Shown here piece after piece: positions 44,890 through 53,317 of a DNA stretch of 64,000 nucleotides (positions within the stretch are counted from its first letter, which is position 1; the number at the start of each line of letters is the position of its first letter). Location: the NCBI RefSeq assembly GCF_030128825.1, contig NZ_CP119127.1:2294001-2358000 (forward strand), given 5' to 3'. This DNA comes from Sphingobium sp. WTD-1. GTDB lineage: Bacteria; Pseudomonadota; Alphaproteobacteria; Sphingomonadales; Sphingomonadaceae. Position numbers and translations under genes: made by a program. The notes beneath the pieces are model-generated. The model was not told the DNA's origin. It saw only the letters and a program-made list of their open reading frames with translations, and searched no databases.

Positions 44890-45621
44890 TCAGCCCTTGT
44901 GCCGCGCCGTCAGCAGATAGTTGATCGCTGTGTTGGCTGACAGGGTGAAGCCGCGCGCCGGATCTAAGGCAAGGCCACTGCTGTCGGTGACTTCCAGGCC
45001 GGCGTCTTCGAGCAGGGCGGTCAGTTCATCGGGGGTGATGAACTTGGCCCAGTCATGCGTGCCCTTGGGAATGCCGCCGATGCTTTCGCCGATGGTGATC
45101 ATGGCGAGGCGCGACATCGGCGTGCGGTTGGGGGTGGACAGGATCATCAATCCGTCGGGCGCGAGTTTGGCCGCGAGCGCGCGGACGAAGGCGGCGGGAT
45201 CGGCGACATGTTCGATCACTTCCATCGAGGTGACGAGGTCATAGCCGGTATCGGCGACCTGCTCCACGGGGGTGGCGCGATAGTCGATGCCGAGGCCCTG
45301 GCCCTGTGCATGGGCGACAGCGACGGCGATATTTTCGGGCGCCGCGTCGAGGCCGGTGACGCTGGCGCCGAGGCGGGCGAGCGGTTCGGCCAGCAGGCCG
45401 GCGCCGCAGCCGACATCGAGCGCGCGCTTGCCGCTGAGCGGACGGAAGCCATGATCGTCGCTGTTCCAATGCCGGTCGATCGCGGCGCGGATATAGGCGA
45501 GGCGGACCGGGTTCAGCTTGTGCAGCATCGCGCTCGACCCCTTGGGATCCCACCAGTCGGCGGCCATGGTGCCGAAATGGGCGGCTTCCTTCGGGTCGAT
45601 CGTCGCGGTCGTCTCAGTCAT
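44890..45621 (-). CDS. ubiG: Ubiquinone biosynthesis O-methyltransferase
   Basis: UbiG performs both O-methylations of ubiquinone synthesis. The 243-residue product has the family opening AAHFGTMAADWWDPKGSSAMLHKLNPVR, SAM motif I LDVGCGAGLLAEPLARLGA, and MEVIEHVADP (motif post-I/II). The second of two adjacent ATGs (45621) has AAGG six bases upstream and is preferred; 45624 is the alternative. It is divergent from lysC. Confidence 0.95.
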   Translation of the reverse strand: MTETTATIDPKEAAHFGTMAADWWDPKGSSAMLHKLNPVRLAYIRAAIDRHWNSDDHGFRPLSGKRALDVGCGAGLLAEPLARLGASVTGLDAAPENIAVAVAHAQGQGLGIDYRATPVEQVADTGYDLVTSMEVIEHVADPAAFVRALAAKLAPDGLMILSTPNRTPMSRLAMITIGESIGGIPKGTHDWAKFITPDELTALLEDAGLEVTDSSGLALDPARGFTLSANTAINYLLTARHKG

Positions 45622-45798
45622 CATGCACCTTGGGTCTTGCTGGGTGGCGAAGCACCCGTGCGGCGGTTCTAGCAGCGGGCGGCGGGAAGGCCAATGTGCC
45701 ATGCTGTCATAGCTATGTCTTTGAAGGCGGGGCATGTAGATGCGCGGGCAGCGGCAAGGTGAGCGAGCGGATGGCGGGATTGCTTGCCATATCCGTCG

Positions 45799-45826
45799 CG
45801 GCTGCTAATAGGGCAGCCGTTTTGCC
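45799..45826 (+). promoter_or_regulatory. Hairpin with T-tract in the lysC leader
   Basis: CGGCTGC (45799-45805) pairs with GCAGCCG (45813-45819), directly followed by TTTTGCCCC, 48 bases before lysC. No plus-strand gene ends here, so it is not a simple downstream terminator. It could be an attenuator or only a chance hairpin. No lysine riboswitch could be drawn. Confidence 0.35.
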
Positions 45827-45873
45827 CCTTTGGGACATTTTGTTTCACAACTATAGACAGGTTCGGCACACAA

Positions 45874-47139
45874 ATGGCGCGCATCGTGATGAAATTCGGC
45901 GGCACCTCCATGGCGGGGATGGAGCGAATTCGCAACGTGGCCGCGCGCGTCAAACATGTCGTCGACCAGGGGCATGAAGTGGCGGTCGTGGTGTCGGCCA
46001 TGGCCGGCGAGACCGATCGCCTGGTCGGCTTCTGCAAGGAAGCCTCGGCGCTTTACGACCCGGCCGAATATGATGTCGTCGTGGCGGCGGGCGAGCAGGT
46101 CACCAGCGGCCTGCTGGCGATGACGCTCAAGGCGATCGGCGTGGACGCGCGCAGCTGGCTGGGCTGGCAATTGCCGATCCGCACGATCGAGGCCCATGCC
46201 AAGGCGCGCATCAGCACGATCGAGACCGACGCGCTGATCGCGGCGATGCAGTCCGGCCAGGTCGCCGTCATCCCCGGTTTCCAGGGCATGATGGACGATG
46301 GCCGGGTGTCGACGCTGGGCCGTGGCGGTTCGGACACGTCGGCGGTCGCGGTGGCCGCGGCGGTCAAGGCCGATCGCTGCGACATCTATACCGACGTCGA
46401 CGGCGTCTACACCACCGACCCGCGCATCGTGGCGCGTGCCCGCAAGCTCGACCTCGTCACCTATGAGGAAATGCTGGAGCTGGCCTCGGTCGGCGCCAAG
46501 GTGCTGCAGACCCGCTCGGTCGGCCTCGCCATGAAGGAAGGCGTGGTCGTGCAGGTGCTTTCCTCCTTCGATGATCCCACCCAGGACGACCTCCCCGGCA
46601 CGCTGATCGTGAGCGACGAGGAACTGGAAGCCAAGCTCAAGGAAACCAAGATGGAACGTCAGCTCATCACCGGCATCGCCCATGACAAGAATGAGGCGAA
46701 GATCATCGTCACCCGCGTGCCCGACAAGCCGGGCGCGGTGGCCAGCATCTTCACCCCGCTGGCCGATGCGGCGATCAACGTCGACATGATCATCCAGAAT
46801 GACAGCAAGGACAATGAAGAGACCGACGTCACCTTCACCGTCCCGCGCGCGGACCTCGCCCGCAGCGTCGACATCCTGGAAGCGAACAAGGACGCGATCG
46901 GCTTCCGCCGGATCATCACCGACACCGAAGTCGCCAAGATCAGCGTCGTGGGCGTGGGCATGCGCAGCCATGCCGGCGTCGCCGCCACCATGTTCAAGAC
47001 GCTGGCCGAACGCGGCATCAACATCGAGGCGATCTCCACCAGCGAGATCAAGGTTTCGGTGCTGATCGACGAGGACGAGACCGAACTGGCGGTGCGCGTG
47101 CTGCATACCGCTTACGGCCTCGACGCCCCGGCGGCTTGA
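45874..47139 (+). CDS. lysC: Aspartate kinase
   Basis: LysC phosphorylates aspartate, the first step to lysine, threonine and methionine. The 421-residue enzyme begins ARIVMKFGGTSMAGMERI (kinase signature), has GRGGSDTSAVAVAAAVKADRC and CDIYTDVDGVYTTDPRI, and two C-terminal ACT domains (GAVASIFTPLADAAINVDMI and VVGVGMRSHAGVAATMFKTL) for feedback inhibition. The ribosome site is weak. It stands alone, 250 bases from divergent ubiG. Confidence 0.96.
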   Translation: MARIVMKFGGTSMAGMERIRNVAARVKHVVDQGHEVAVVVSAMAGETDRLVGFCKEASALYDPAEYDVVVAAGEQVTSGLLAMTLKAIGVDARSWLGWQLPIRTIEAHAKARISTIETDALIAAMQSGQVAVIPGFQGMMDDGRVSTLGRGGSDTSAVAVAAAVKADRCDIYTDVDGVYTTDPRIVARARKLDLVTYEEMLELASVGAKVLQTRSVGLAMKEGVVVQVLSSFDDPTQDDLPGTLIVSDEELEAKLKETKMERQLITGIAHDKNEAKIIVTRVPDKPGAVASIFTPLADAAINVDMIIQNDSKDNEETDVTFTVPRADLARSVDILEANKDAIGFRRIITDTEVAKISVVGVGMRSHAGVAATMFKTLAERGINIEAISTSEIKVSVLIDEDETELAVRVLHTAYGLDAPAA

Positions 47140-47149
47140 CAGACATACT

Positions 47150-47285
47150 CCCCTCCCTTCTAGGGAGGGGCATGGGGGTGGGTGCGATTGCGTCAGCAAT
47201 CGCTGCCTGCCTTGGTGGAAAGGGAGGAAGCTCGCTTCGCTCGCTACCCACCCCAACCCCTCCCTTGAAAGGGAGGGGCTTTTTT
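47150..47285. repeat. Inverted repeat element with terminator hairpins after lysC
   Basis: Two hairpins, CCCCTCCCT-TCT-AGGGAGGGG (47150-47170) and CCCCTCCCT-TGAA-AGGGAGGGG (47257-47278), bound the element. Just inside them are GGGGGTGGGT and ACCCACCCCAA, so the whole is an inverted repeat. The right hairpin ends in CTTTTTT and probably terminates lysC. A similar element is at 59952-60070. Confidence 0.8.
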
Positions 47286-47303
47286 ATGTTGTAGGATATG
47301 ACG

Positions 47304-48317
47304 ATGACCACTGCCAAACTCGCTTCCCTGATGGCCCGCGGCACCGAATTTCTCGGCTGCGAGAGCGCGATCCTGTGCGGGGCGATGAGCTGGGTCAGTG
47401 AGCGCCATCTGGTGTCGGCGATCTCGAATGCCGGCGGGTTCGGCGTGATTGCCTGTGGCGCGATGTCGCCCGAATTGCTGGACGCGGAAATCGCGGCGAC
47501 CAGGGCGCTGACCGACAAGCCGTTCGGCGTGAACCTGATCACCATGCATCCGCAGCTGTTCGACCTGATCGCGGTGTGCGCCAAGCATGACGTGAGCCAT
47601 GTCGTGCTGGCCGGCGGCCTGCCGCCCAAGGGCAGCATCGAGGCGATCAAGGCCAATGGCGCCAAGCTGATCTGTTTCGCGCCCGCGCTGGCGCTGGCGA
47701 AGAAGCTGGTGCGGTCGGGCGTCGATGCGCTGGTGGTCGAGGGCATGGAAGCGGGCGGCCATATCGGCCCGGTCGCGACCAGCGTGCTGGCGCAGGAAAT
47801 CCTGCCCGAAATGGCGCAGCAGGTTCCGGTGTTCGTGGCCGGCGGCATCGGCCGGGGCGAGGCGATCGCCGCCTATCTGGAAATGGGTGCGGCCGGCGTC
47901 CAACTCGGCACGCGCTTTGCCTGCGCGAGCGAGAGCATCGCCCACCCCGCATTCAAGAAGGCCTTCTTCCGTGCGTCGGCGCGCGATGCGATCGCCAGCG
48001 TGCAGATCGACCCGCGCCTGCCGGTGATCCCGGTGCGCGCGCTCAAGAATGCCGGCACCGAAGCCTTCACCGCGAAGCAGCGCGAAGTCGCCAACCTGCT
48101 GGACAGCGGCGCAGTCGACATGGGCGAAGCGCAGTTGCAGATCGAGCATTATTGGGCCGGCGCGCTGCGCAAGGCGGTGATCGACGGCGATGTCGAGGGC
48201 GGATCGCTGATGGCGGGCCAGTCGGTCGGCATGGTGACCAAGGAAGAGCCGGTCGCCGACATCATCGCCGAACTGATGGCGCAGGCCGCCACGGCGCTGG
48301 AACGCCGCGCGGCCTGA
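47304..48317 (+). CDS. Nitronate monooxygenase / 2-nitropropane dioxygenase family (FabK-like)
   Basis: A 337-residue FMN-dependent TIM-barrel enzyme. Family features are CGAMSWVSERHLVSAISNAGGFG, VVEGMEAGGHIG (catalytic His region) and the FMN phosphate-binding GGIGRGEAIAAYLEMGAAGV plus LGTRFACASES. It may oxidise nitronates or act as an enoyl reductase like FabK; sequence alone does not decide. TAGGA is seven bases before ATG 47304, hence that start rather than 47298. Confidence 0.88.
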   Translation: MTTAKLASLMARGTEFLGCESAILCGAMSWVSERHLVSAISNAGGFGVIACGAMSPELLDAEIAATRALTDKPFGVNLITMHPQLFDLIAVCAKHDVSHVVLAGGLPPKGSIEAIKANGAKLICFAPALALAKKLVRSGVDALVVEGMEAGGHIGPVATSVLAQEILPEMAQQVPVFVAGGIGRGEAIAAYLEMGAAGVQLGTRFACASESIAHPAFKKAFFRASARDAIASVQIDPRLPVIPVRALKNAGTEAFTAKQREVANLLDSGAVDMGEAQLQIEHYWAGALRKAVIDGDVEGGSLMAGQSVGMVTKEEPVADIIAELMAQAATALERRAA

Positions 48318-48402
48318 TCCCTGCTGCCCGGAAAACAGGCTTTATCGGCTTTTAACCAATATCGGGCATGGTTTCCGGCATCAGATTTGCCGGAGACCGT
48401 TC

Positions 48403-49173
48403 ATGCTTGCCTCGATCCGTCACCTGCTATTGTACCCGCTGGGCGGGATGGCGCTGCTGTCGGGCTGCGCCGGGCAGCGGGAGGTGGCGGTCGCGCCGCC
48501 GCCGCCTGCGCAACTCCAGCCCGTGCCCCAGCCACTGCCGCCGCTGGGCGCGACGGCCACTATGCAGATACCGCCGATCGGCGCCGATGGTCAGCGCGTG
48601 ACGCCCAACCGCGACCTGAGCGGGCCGGCGACGCTGTGGCATATGCGCATGGCGCTGAATGTGGCGGCCCTGTCCTGCCAGGGGAGCGGCGACGCTGCGC
48701 GGTTGCAATATAACCAGATGCTGGTTCGGCACCGGACGGCGCTGACGCGGGCCAATGCGCAGGTGGAGGGGGAATATAAGGCGCAGTTCGGCGGGGCGGC
48801 GATCGCGCAGCGCGAACGGCTGAACACCGTGGTCTATAATTTCTTTGCCCTGCCGCCGGCGCAGGCGGGTTTCTGCGCGGAGGCGGTGCGGGTGGGGGCG
48901 GCCGTCAACAGCCTGCCGACGGACCAGTTGCAGGCCTATGCGCCGGCTGGGCTGGCGGCGTTGGAAAAGCCCTTCACCGACTTCTTCGATGCCTATGCCC
49001 GCTATCAGACCGACCTGGCGGCCTGGCGTTCGGGGCGGGCACTGGCGATGGCGCCGGCATCATCGGCGCCGGTGGTGCTGGAGGCGAGGCTGAGCCGGGC
49101 GGACCTGATCGCCGATGATGGCGTGATCGCGCCGAAAGGGACGCTGCCCCGGTTGCTGGCGCGCGCTGACTGA
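48403..49173 (+). CDS. Conserved lipoprotein, copy 1 of a tandem pair
   Basis: A 256-residue lipoprotein (signal ending MALLSGC, lipid-bearing Cys near residue 22) with a Pro-rich linker, then a conserved core TPNRDLSGPATLWHMRMALN, a Cys in ALSC, YNQML, RERLNTVVYNFFALPPAQAGFC and a coiled-coil-like end. It shares this core with the next gene (see the finding). No known domain is recognised. Two invariant cysteines (ALSC and GFC) may form a disulfide in the periplasm. CGGAGA is six bases before the ATG. Confidence 0.78.
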   Translation: MLASIRHLLLYPLGGMALLSGCAGQREVAVAPPPPAQLQPVPQPLPPLGATATMQIPPIGADGQRVTPNRDLSGPATLWHMRMALNVAALSCQGSGDAARLQYNQMLVRHRTALTRANAQVEGEYKAQFGGAAIAQRERLNTVVYNFFALPPAQAGFCAEAVRVGAAVNSLPTDQLQAYAPAGLAALEKPFTDFFDAYARYQTDLAAWRSGRALAMAPASSAPVVLEARLSRADLIADDGVIAPKGTLPRLLARAD

Positions 49174-49373
49174 GAAAAATCGGCTTTTTCCGGCCTTTTC
49201 GCCATTCCCGGCTTGTTGCATTGCAACCAATTGGGATAGCGCGCTTTTAACAGCAGCCGGGCGGGGGTTCAGTCGTGAACCATGAGCGGGGCCGTTACCG
49301 GCCGCGCATTAAGCATATTTCCTCCGGTGGAAATGCCCGGCATGTTGGTCGGGCCAGATCGTCGGAGTAGTGG
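49174..49373 (+). other. Intergenic spacer between the tandem lipoproteins
   Basis: A 200-base spacer holds GTTGCA-T-TGCAAC (49215-49227), a 13-base inverted repeat, and a CGGAG ribosome site at its end. No gene or terminator is clear; the second lipoprotein may have its own promoter. Confidence 0.4.
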
Positions 49374-50306
49374 ATGTTCTTGCCTCGCCCTTTGTTTGCC
49401 CGTCTGTCGCTGGCTGCCCTGCTGGCGCTCGCGGCCTGTGCGACGCCGGTGAAGCAGGTACCGACGCCGCCTCCGGCGGTGGTGCCGACGGTGATGCCGA
49501 CCCCGCCGCGCAATTCCGCGCCCGACATGGTGCCGCCGGACAAGGACGAGGCCGGGAAGTTCATCACCCCCAATCGCGATTCCCAGGGCGACCAGGCGCT
49601 GTGGCATGTGCGCATGGGGCTGAACGTCGCGGCGCTGGGCTGTCCCGAGACGAATGGTCAGACGCGGATATTGTACAACCAGATGCTGACCGTGCATGGC
49701 GCGTCGCTGAAGCGCGCCAACGACACGCTGGAGGTCAGCTATCAGCAGCGTTACGGCAGCAGCGCGATCCGCATGCGCGAAGTGCTGAACACGCTGGTCT
49801 ATAATTTCTTCGCCCTGCCGCCGGCGCAGAAGGCCTTCTGCCAGAAGGCGGTGGCGACGATGACGATCATCAACGGGCTGACGCCCGAGGCGCTGGCCGC
49901 CTATGCGCCCAAGGCGCTGGACGAGCTGGAACAGCCCTTCCGCGATTTCTGGGCGGAATATGAGGATTATCTGCGGCGGCTGGAGGAATGGCGCAAGCGC
50001 TTCGGCGCGACGGTCAGGCTGGTCGGCCCGGTCGGCGGCGATGATCTGAACGACCATGAACCGCCTGCGCCGACCGCGCCCGCGCCGATGGGGCAGGTGC
50101 CGGCCACGCCAATGCAGCGGCCGTCGGACATGATCCTGCCAAATGCGCCGGCTTCTGCGCCCGCGCCTGCTGCTCCGGCTCCTTCTGCGCCGACTCCGGC
50201 TGTTCCGGGAACGCCGAGCGCGCCGCCGCCGGTGGTGCCGACCCAGCCGCAGGTGCAGGCGCCCAAATTGCCGTTGCAGCCGGTTCCCGCTCCGCCCGAA
50301 AGCTGA
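49374..50306 (+). CDS. Conserved lipoprotein, copy 2 of a tandem pair
   Basis: A 310-residue paralogue of the preceding gene: lipobox LALAAC (Cys near residue 22), Pro-rich linker, then TPNRDSQGDQALWHVRMGLN, AALGC, YNQML, REVLNTLVYNFFALPPAQKAFC and a helical LEEWRKRFG region. It has an extra ~90-residue Pro/Ala-rich tail (many PAP repeats) that could span the envelope. The function is unknown. CGGAG is about eight bases before the ATG. It converges with an HxlR gene, leaving seven bases between stops. Confidence 0.78.
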   Translation: MFLPRPLFARLSLAALLALAACATPVKQVPTPPPAVVPTVMPTPPRNSAPDMVPPDKDEAGKFITPNRDSQGDQALWHVRMGLNVAALGCPETNGQTRILYNQMLTVHGASLKRANDTLEVSYQQRYGSSAIRMREVLNTLVYNFFALPPAQKAFCQKAVATMTIINGLTPEALAAYAPKALDELEQPFRDFWAEYEDYLRRLEEWRKRFGATVRLVGPVGGDDLNDHEPPAPTAPAPMGQVPATPMQRPSDMILPNAPASAPAPAAPAPSAPTPAVPGTPSAPPPVVPTQPQVQAPKLPLQPVPAPPES

Positions 50307-50313
50307 TCGTCGG

Positions 50314-50751
50314 TCAGGCGTCGCGCGCGTCGAAGCGGGCGCGGGCGTCCTCGACCGTGGCGAGATTGCGTTCGGCCCAGACCCATACGCCGCAGAAGGC
50401 GGCGCTGAGGCTGTTGCCGAGCGGGGTAAGGGCATAGTCGACGCGCGGCGGTACGACCGGATGGACGGTGCGGGTGAGCAGGCCGTCACGCTCCATCTGG
50501 CGCAGCGTCTGGGTCAGCATCTTCTGGCTGATCCCCTCGACCGCGCGGCCGATCTCGGTAAAGCGCAGCGTGCCGCGCTCCTCCAGCAATTCCAGGATCA
50601 GCATCGTCCATTTGTCGGCCACCCGGCCGATCAGTTCGTTGACGAGTCGCTCCACCCGTGGATCGAGTTCGGCCGGCGGATCATGGTCGAGATACTGCTC
50701 GGCGGCCGCTATTTCAGCGGTGGCGAAGCGGGATTCCAGAGGATTTGCCAT
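50314..50751 (-). CDS. HxlR-family transcriptional regulator
   Basis: A 145-residue winged-helix regulator with the HxlR core: VADKWTMLILELLEERGTLRF, then EISQKMLTQTLRQMERDGLL-like and VDYALTPLGNSL. These regulators respond to aldehydes, quinones or redox stress and usually control a neighbouring gene. It is divergent from an SDR gene, and the short gap holds a perfect GTGCC-TAT-GGCAC palindrome, the probable binding site. Confidence 0.92.
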   Translation of the reverse strand: MANPLESRFATAEIAAAEQYLDHDPPAELDPRVERLVNELIGRVADKWTMLILELLEERGTLRFTEIGRAVEGISQKMLTQTLRQMERDGLLTRTVHPVVPPRVDYALTPLGNSLSAAFCGVWVWAERNLATVEDARARFDARDA

Positions 50752-50764
50752 TTCTTACCTTTGG

Positions 50765-50777
50765 GTGCCTATGGCAC
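50765..50777. promoter_or_regulatory. Probable HxlR operator (GTGCC-TAT-GGCAC)
   Basis: A perfect five-base inverted repeat with a TAT centre lies 13 bases upstream of the regulator's start, between the divergent HxlR and SDR genes. A further GGTGCC half-site follows at 50783-50788. Binding by this HxlR is inferred from position. Confidence 0.55.
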
Positions 50778-50853
50778 TTTGCGGTGCCTTCTTTCCAAAA
50801 GAGAGTATAGGCTTAAATTGATGGGCAAGCCACCAGACTAAGGAGCTTTCCCC

Positions 50854-51594
50854 ATGAAAAATTCCGGCAACACCATCCTCATCACCGGCGGCGGTTCGGG
50901 CATCGGCGCGGCGCTGGCGCATGAATTTCACGCAGCGGGCAACCAGGTCATCATCGCCGGGCGGCGGCAGGCGGCGCTCGACGAAGTGGTCGCGGCGCAC
51001 CCCGGCATGGCGTCGATGGTGATCGACATGGAAGATCCGGCGGCGATCGCGGCCTTCGCCGACAAGCTGGTCGCCGATTTCCCGGCGCTCGACGCGGTGC
51101 TGCTGAATGCCGGGATCATGGTGGCGGAGGACAGGATCGACCTCGCCATCGCCGAGGCGACGGTGGCCACCAATCTGCTCGGCCCGATCCGCCTGACCCA
51201 TGCGCTGCTGCCGCATCTGCTGGCGCAGAAGAGCGCGACGATCCTGACCGTGTCGTCGGGCCTGGCCTTCGTCCCGCTGGCGGCGACGCCGACCTACAGC
51301 GCGACCAAGGCGGCGATCCATGGCTGGTCGCTGGCGATGCGCGAGCAGCTCAAGGGCACGGGCGTCGATGTGGTGGAGATCGTGCCGCCGGGCGTGCAGA
51401 CCGACCTGATGCCCGGCCACGCCGAAAATCCGCAGATGATGCCGCTCGCCGATTTCATCAGCGAGACGATGGGCCTGTTGCGGCAGGAGCCGACCCCGGC
51501 CGAGATCCATGTCGAGCGGGTGAAGTTCCTGAGCGAGGCGACCCGGCGCGGCGAGTTCGACCAGGTGTTTGGGATGCTGAACGGGGCGCATTGA
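50854..51594 (+). CDS. Short-chain dehydrogenase/reductase (DltE-like)
   Basis: A 246-residue Rossmann-fold NAD(P)-dependent oxidoreductase: TGGGSGIG cofactor loop, NAGIM, catalytic Ser in LTVSSGLAF, Tyr/Lys in YSATKAAIHGWS, and PPGVQTD. It resembles the DltE/uncharacterised SDR group; the substrate is unknown. AAGGAG precedes the ATG. The divergent HxlR regulator suggests induction by a reactive carbonyl or similar stress. Confidence 0.92.
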   Translation: MKNSGNTILITGGGSGIGAALAHEFHAAGNQVIIAGRRQAALDEVVAAHPGMASMVIDMEDPAAIAAFADKLVADFPALDAVLLNAGIMVAEDRIDLAIAEATVATNLLGPIRLTHALLPHLLAQKSATILTVSSGLAFVPLAATPTYSATKAAIHGWSLAMREQLKGTGVDVVEIVPPGVQTDLMPGHAENPQMMPLADFISETMGLLRQEPTPAEIHVERVKFLSEATRRGEFDQVFGMLNGAH

Positions 51595-51614
51595 CGCCCG
51601 CAAAGCTTGCCTCC

Positions 51615-51716
51615 TGCATGGGGGAGGACTATCTCACGCTTCGTCAAGCGAGGCCACGTCCTCCCCCGCCATGCGGGTTTCAAGTCCGGGACGGCCCGGC
51701 GCCCCTCTTGAAGGAG
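51615..51716 (+). promoter_or_regulatory. Structured leader of the SMR gene, guanidine-II-like hairpin
   Basis: Two features precede the gene. A long stem joins GGGGGAGGAC and GTCCTCCCCC, with an inner CGCTT/AAGCG hairpin (about 51615-51666). Further on, CCGGG-ACGG-CCCGG (51686-51699) is a hairpin with an ACGG loop, just before the AAGGAG site at 51711. ACGR-loop hairpins beside the ribosome site define mini-ykkC (guanidine-II) riboswitches. Only one ACGR loop is evident here, whereas the class has two, so the call is tentative. Confidence 0.35.
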
Positions 51717-51723
51717 CGCCATC

Positions 51724-52044
51724 ATGGCTTGGATTGCCCTGTTTTTTGCCGGATTGCTGGAAATCGTCTGGGCCTTTGCGATGAAGCAGTCGCATGGTTT
51801 CACCCGGCTGGTGCCGAGCCTCATCACCCTTGGCGCGATGATCGCCAGTTTCGGCCTGTTGTCGCTGGCGATGCGCAGCCTGCCGCTGGGCACCGCCTAT
51901 ATGATCTGGACCGGGATCGGCGCGCTGGGCGCCTTTGCCGTTGGCGTCGCCTTCCTGGGCGAAGCGATCAGCCCGGCGCGGCTGGCGGCGGCGGCGCTGA
52001 TCCTCTCCGGTCTTGTCATGATGAAGCTGGCGTCGCCGGGCTGA
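51724..52044 (+). CDS. sugE: SugE/Gdx-type small multidrug resistance exporter
   Basis: A 106-residue, four-helix SMR protein. The conserved glutamate is in FAGLLEIVWAFAMKQSHGF in helix 1. RSLPLGTAYMIWTGIGALGAF and the later GEAISPARLAAAALILSGL match the SugE/Gdx subgroup, whose members export guanidinium rather than general drugs. AAGGAG is seven bases before the ATG. It converges with the second HxlR gene, seven bases away. Confidence 0.9.
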   Translation: MAWIALFFAGLLEIVWAFAMKQSHGFTRLVPSLITLGAMIASFGLLSLAMRSLPLGTAYMIWTGIGALGAFAVGVAFLGEAISPARLAAAALILSGLVMMKLASPG

Positions 52045-52051
52045 CGGTCGC

Positions 52052-52726
52052 CTAGCTGACGGTTGAGGGCGCCTTGGGCGGCAGCGGGAAGAGGCGGACG
52101 AACCGCTCCGCCAGCGCCCGGTCGCCCTCCATTTGCAGGGCCGGGGCCATCGCGGCGAAGGACTGGCCGCCATAGACGATCGCGGCGAGAGCATTCTGAT
52201 CGCCGGTGAAGATCAGATCGGCGCCGGCCGCTTCGCCCCGGTCGATGGTGAAATCGCCGTCATGGAGCGTGGCGCGAAATTCCTCCTCACCGAAGCGGAA
52301 GCCGATGGTCGCTTCGAGATCGCCGATTGCGGCGCGATCGATCATCGTGCGCATCGACATCACCACCGATACCTGGCTCATCGGCATGCCCGGCTGCATC
52401 GTCGGTGATCGGCAGGCCCAGCGGCCCAGCACCATGAACAATATTTCCGACTCGCGGCCCCATTCGGTCAACTCGTAAATCTGGCTGGCGGCGGGCGGGG
52501 GCAGGCGGCGGCGGACCAGGATGCTGGCCGCTTCCAGTTCCTCCAGCCGCTGGGTCAGCACATTGGCGCTGATTCCGGGCAGGCTGGCGCGCAGGTCGGT
52601 GAAGCGCTTGGGGCCGAGCAGCAATTCCCGCATGATCGGCATCGCCCAGCGATCGCCGATCAGATCGAGCGCATGGGCGGTGGCACAGCCATCCTGATAG
52701 GCGCGTTTGCGGGAGGTGGGACTCAT
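52052..52726 (-). CDS. HxlR-family regulator with C-terminal SCP2-like domain
   Basis: A 224-residue regulator: HxlR winged helix at about 10-105 (GDRWAMPIMRELLLGPKRFT, ISANVLTQRLEELEAASILV) followed by a ~110-residue SCP2/sterol-carrier-like domain (EATIGFRFGEEEFRATLHDG, then ADLIFTGDQNALAAIVYGGQ), an architecture seen in several actinobacterial and sphingomonad regulators. The extra domain may bind a hydrophobic inducer. It is divergent from a VOC/DUF1428/AHSA1 gene set, its likely target. Confidence 0.9.
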   Translation of the reverse strand: MSPTSRKRAYQDGCATAHALDLIGDRWAMPIMRELLLGPKRFTDLRASLPGISANVLTQRLEELEAASILVRRRLPPPAASQIYELTEWGRESEILFMVLGRWACRSPTMQPGMPMSQVSVVMSMRTMIDRAAIGDLEATIGFRFGEEEFRATLHDGDFTIDRGEAAGADLIFTGDQNALAAIVYGGQSFAAMAPALQMEGDRALAERFVRLFPLPPKAPSTVS

Positions 52727-52840
52727 TGGTTATCTTTTCTAACTTGTCTGTTGCATAATATAATCTTCGAGCGCACAAAGTTCAAGTCGGCGACTCAAAG
52801 CCAAGGTGCGCGCCGCCATGAAAGCATGAGGAGAGAGACG

Positions 52841-53287
52841 ATGGCCGATGCGCCCGCGCCGAAGATGATCTTCGTCAACCTGCCCGTCACCGACCTGCCC
52901 GCCGCGATTGCCTTCTATGAAGCGGTCGGCGCCGTGCGGAACAATGATTTCGCCGATGACAGCGCGCAGATGATCAGTTTTTCCGAGACGATCCACGCGA
53001 TGCTGCTGACCCATGCGCGGTTCGCCGGTTTTACTCCGCGCAAGATCCCCAATGCCCATGAAACTGCACAGGTGCTGCTGTGTTTGAGCGAGACGAGCCG
53101 GGACGCGGTGGACGCGACGGTGGACAGGGCGCTGGCGGCTGGCGGGACCGAGCCGAACCCCAAGCAGGATCATGGCTTCATGTATGGCCGCAATTTTGCC
53201 GATCTGGACGGCCATATCTGGGAAGTGATGTGGATGGATGTCGCCGCCGCAATGGCCGCGAACCAGGGAGAAATTGCCGACGCCTGA
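52841..53287 (+). CDS. VOC-superfamily protein (glyoxalase/bleomycin-resistance fold)
   Basis: A 148-residue protein with the VOC beta-alpha-beta-beta-beta repeats: MIFVNLPVTDLPAAIAFYEA and DHGFMYGRNFADLDGHIWEV, the latter with a possible metal-binding His/Glu pair. The activity is unknown. GAGGAGAGAG precedes ATG 52841. It heads a five-gene plus-strand run divergent from the HxlR-SCP2 regulator. Confidence 0.88.
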   Translation: MADAPAPKMIFVNLPVTDLPAAIAFYEAVGAVRNNDFADDSAQMISFSETIHAMLLTHARFAGFTPRKIPNAHETAQVLLCLSETSRDAVDATVDRALAAGGTEPNPKQDHGFMYGRNFADLDGHIWEVMWMDVAAAMAANQGEIADA

Positions 53288-53317
53288 TGTCGACGACCTT
53301 GCACAAGGAGAGAGACG

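Noticed and set aside
45700..45873. Lysine riboswitch upstream of lysC
   Set aside because: The region is too short and lacks the conserved core of the multi-helix lysine aptamer.
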